NCBI GenBank assembly: GCA_019695185.1
Contig: JAIBAN010000045.1
Location: 1-62,303 of the forward strand
Length of the DNA: 62,303 nt
DNA from: Blastocatellia bacterium
Lineage (GTDB): Bacteria; Acidobacteriota; Blastocatellia; Chloracidobacteriales; Chloracidobacteriaceae
Reading direction: 5' to 3'
Shown here: positions 62,203-62,303 of the stretch, piece by piece
Layout: each line of letters opens with the position of its first letter
Position numbering within the stretch: position 1 is the stretch's first letter
Made by a program: the position numbers and the translations under genes
The notes under the pieces: model-generated
The model's input: only the letters and a program-made list of their open reading frames with translations
What the model was told of the DNA's origin: nothing
The model's database searches: none

Positions 62203-62296
62203 GCTGCGAAGCAGCAAAAGAATGCTAGCCTAGGGCGCAAGCCCTAGGAAAACGGGGTTCTCCCCTCCTGCGCGGCGGCTGTGCCGCCGCGCAGGA
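62203..62296. repeat. Cluster of three perfect hairpins
   Basis: GCTGC-GAA-GCAGC (62203-62215), CCTAGGGC-GCAA-GCCCTAGG (62229-62248) and a long GC-rich stem with a TGT loop (62266-62296) stand side by side. The second has a GNRA-type loop. The cluster runs to the window end. Confidence 0.85.
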
Positions 62297-62303
62297 GAAA
62301 ATT

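Overview
This window looks like bacterial chromosome (or a chromosome-sized replicon) of moderate GC content, most likely from the Acidobacteriota, perhaps a Blastocatellia-type organism. The placement is inferred from gene content: three giant periplasmic-propeller (Reg_prop/Y_Y_Y) sensor kinases, Oar-like TonB-dependent receptors with N-terminal carboxypeptidase-regulatory domains, and hopanoid genes hpnC, D, E, G, I, J, K. No rRNA, tRNA, CRISPR array or transposase was seen.

Layout. 1-2.5 kb: a tandem 8-bp repeat and a three-gene partition-like operon (small ribbon-helix-helix protein, ParA ATPase, and a 388-aa RHH protein whose gene carries about ten copies of a 16-bp near-palindrome). 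2.6-9.9 kb: an unknown membrane protein, then a propeller sensor kinase coupled to a receiver-kinase. 9.9-20.8 kb: one minus-strand block of eleven genes combining a PP2C phosphatase / zinc-ribbon kinase / VWA triad with NAD and ADP-ribose enzymes (nicotinamidase-like, NADAR, PARG-like TIGR02452, NAD-kinase-like, NUDIX/NrtR-like), an SPFH protein and a DUF4291 protein. 20.9-28.1 kb: a sugar dehydrogenase-type lipoprotein, a second propeller hybrid kinase, a phosphoesterase, a thioesterase and two small proteins. 28.2-37.5 kb: squalene synthesis (hpnC-D-E), a hopanoid-type phosphorylase and two paralogous TonB-type receptors. 37.5-47.9 kb: methyltransferase, P-domain protein, canonical TonB receptor, third propeller kinase, SRAP protein, LolA-like protein. 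48.0-53.6 kb: hopanoid side-chain genes hpnJ, hpnK and hpnI, interrupted by a four-helix-bundle gene, a pair of small multidrug-type transporters and a VanX-like dipeptidase. 53.7-62.3 kb: EamA transporter, MocR regulator, rarA, an HD plus polynucleotide-kinase-like protein, and a divergent pair of FHA membrane proteins, one with a lytic transglycosylase domain.

Non-coding structure is unusually rich. Nearly every larger intergenic gap holds a heptad-like (7-9 bp) tandem repeat, usually as an inverted pair, with a different unit at each site and often supplying the stop codon of the neighbouring gene. A separate 66-bp element of fixed length occurs three times (4275, 19773, 58238) and ends in the perfect palindrome ATGTAAACGCGTTTACA(T). 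A 26-bp hairpin repeat near 16.5 kb shows compensatory stem changes.

The strongest candidates for undescribed biology are the NAD/ADP-ribose plus phosphorylation-triad island, the in-gene palindromic repeats next to parA, and the 66-bp element family. Functions are read from motifs and family resemblance only; no search was run.
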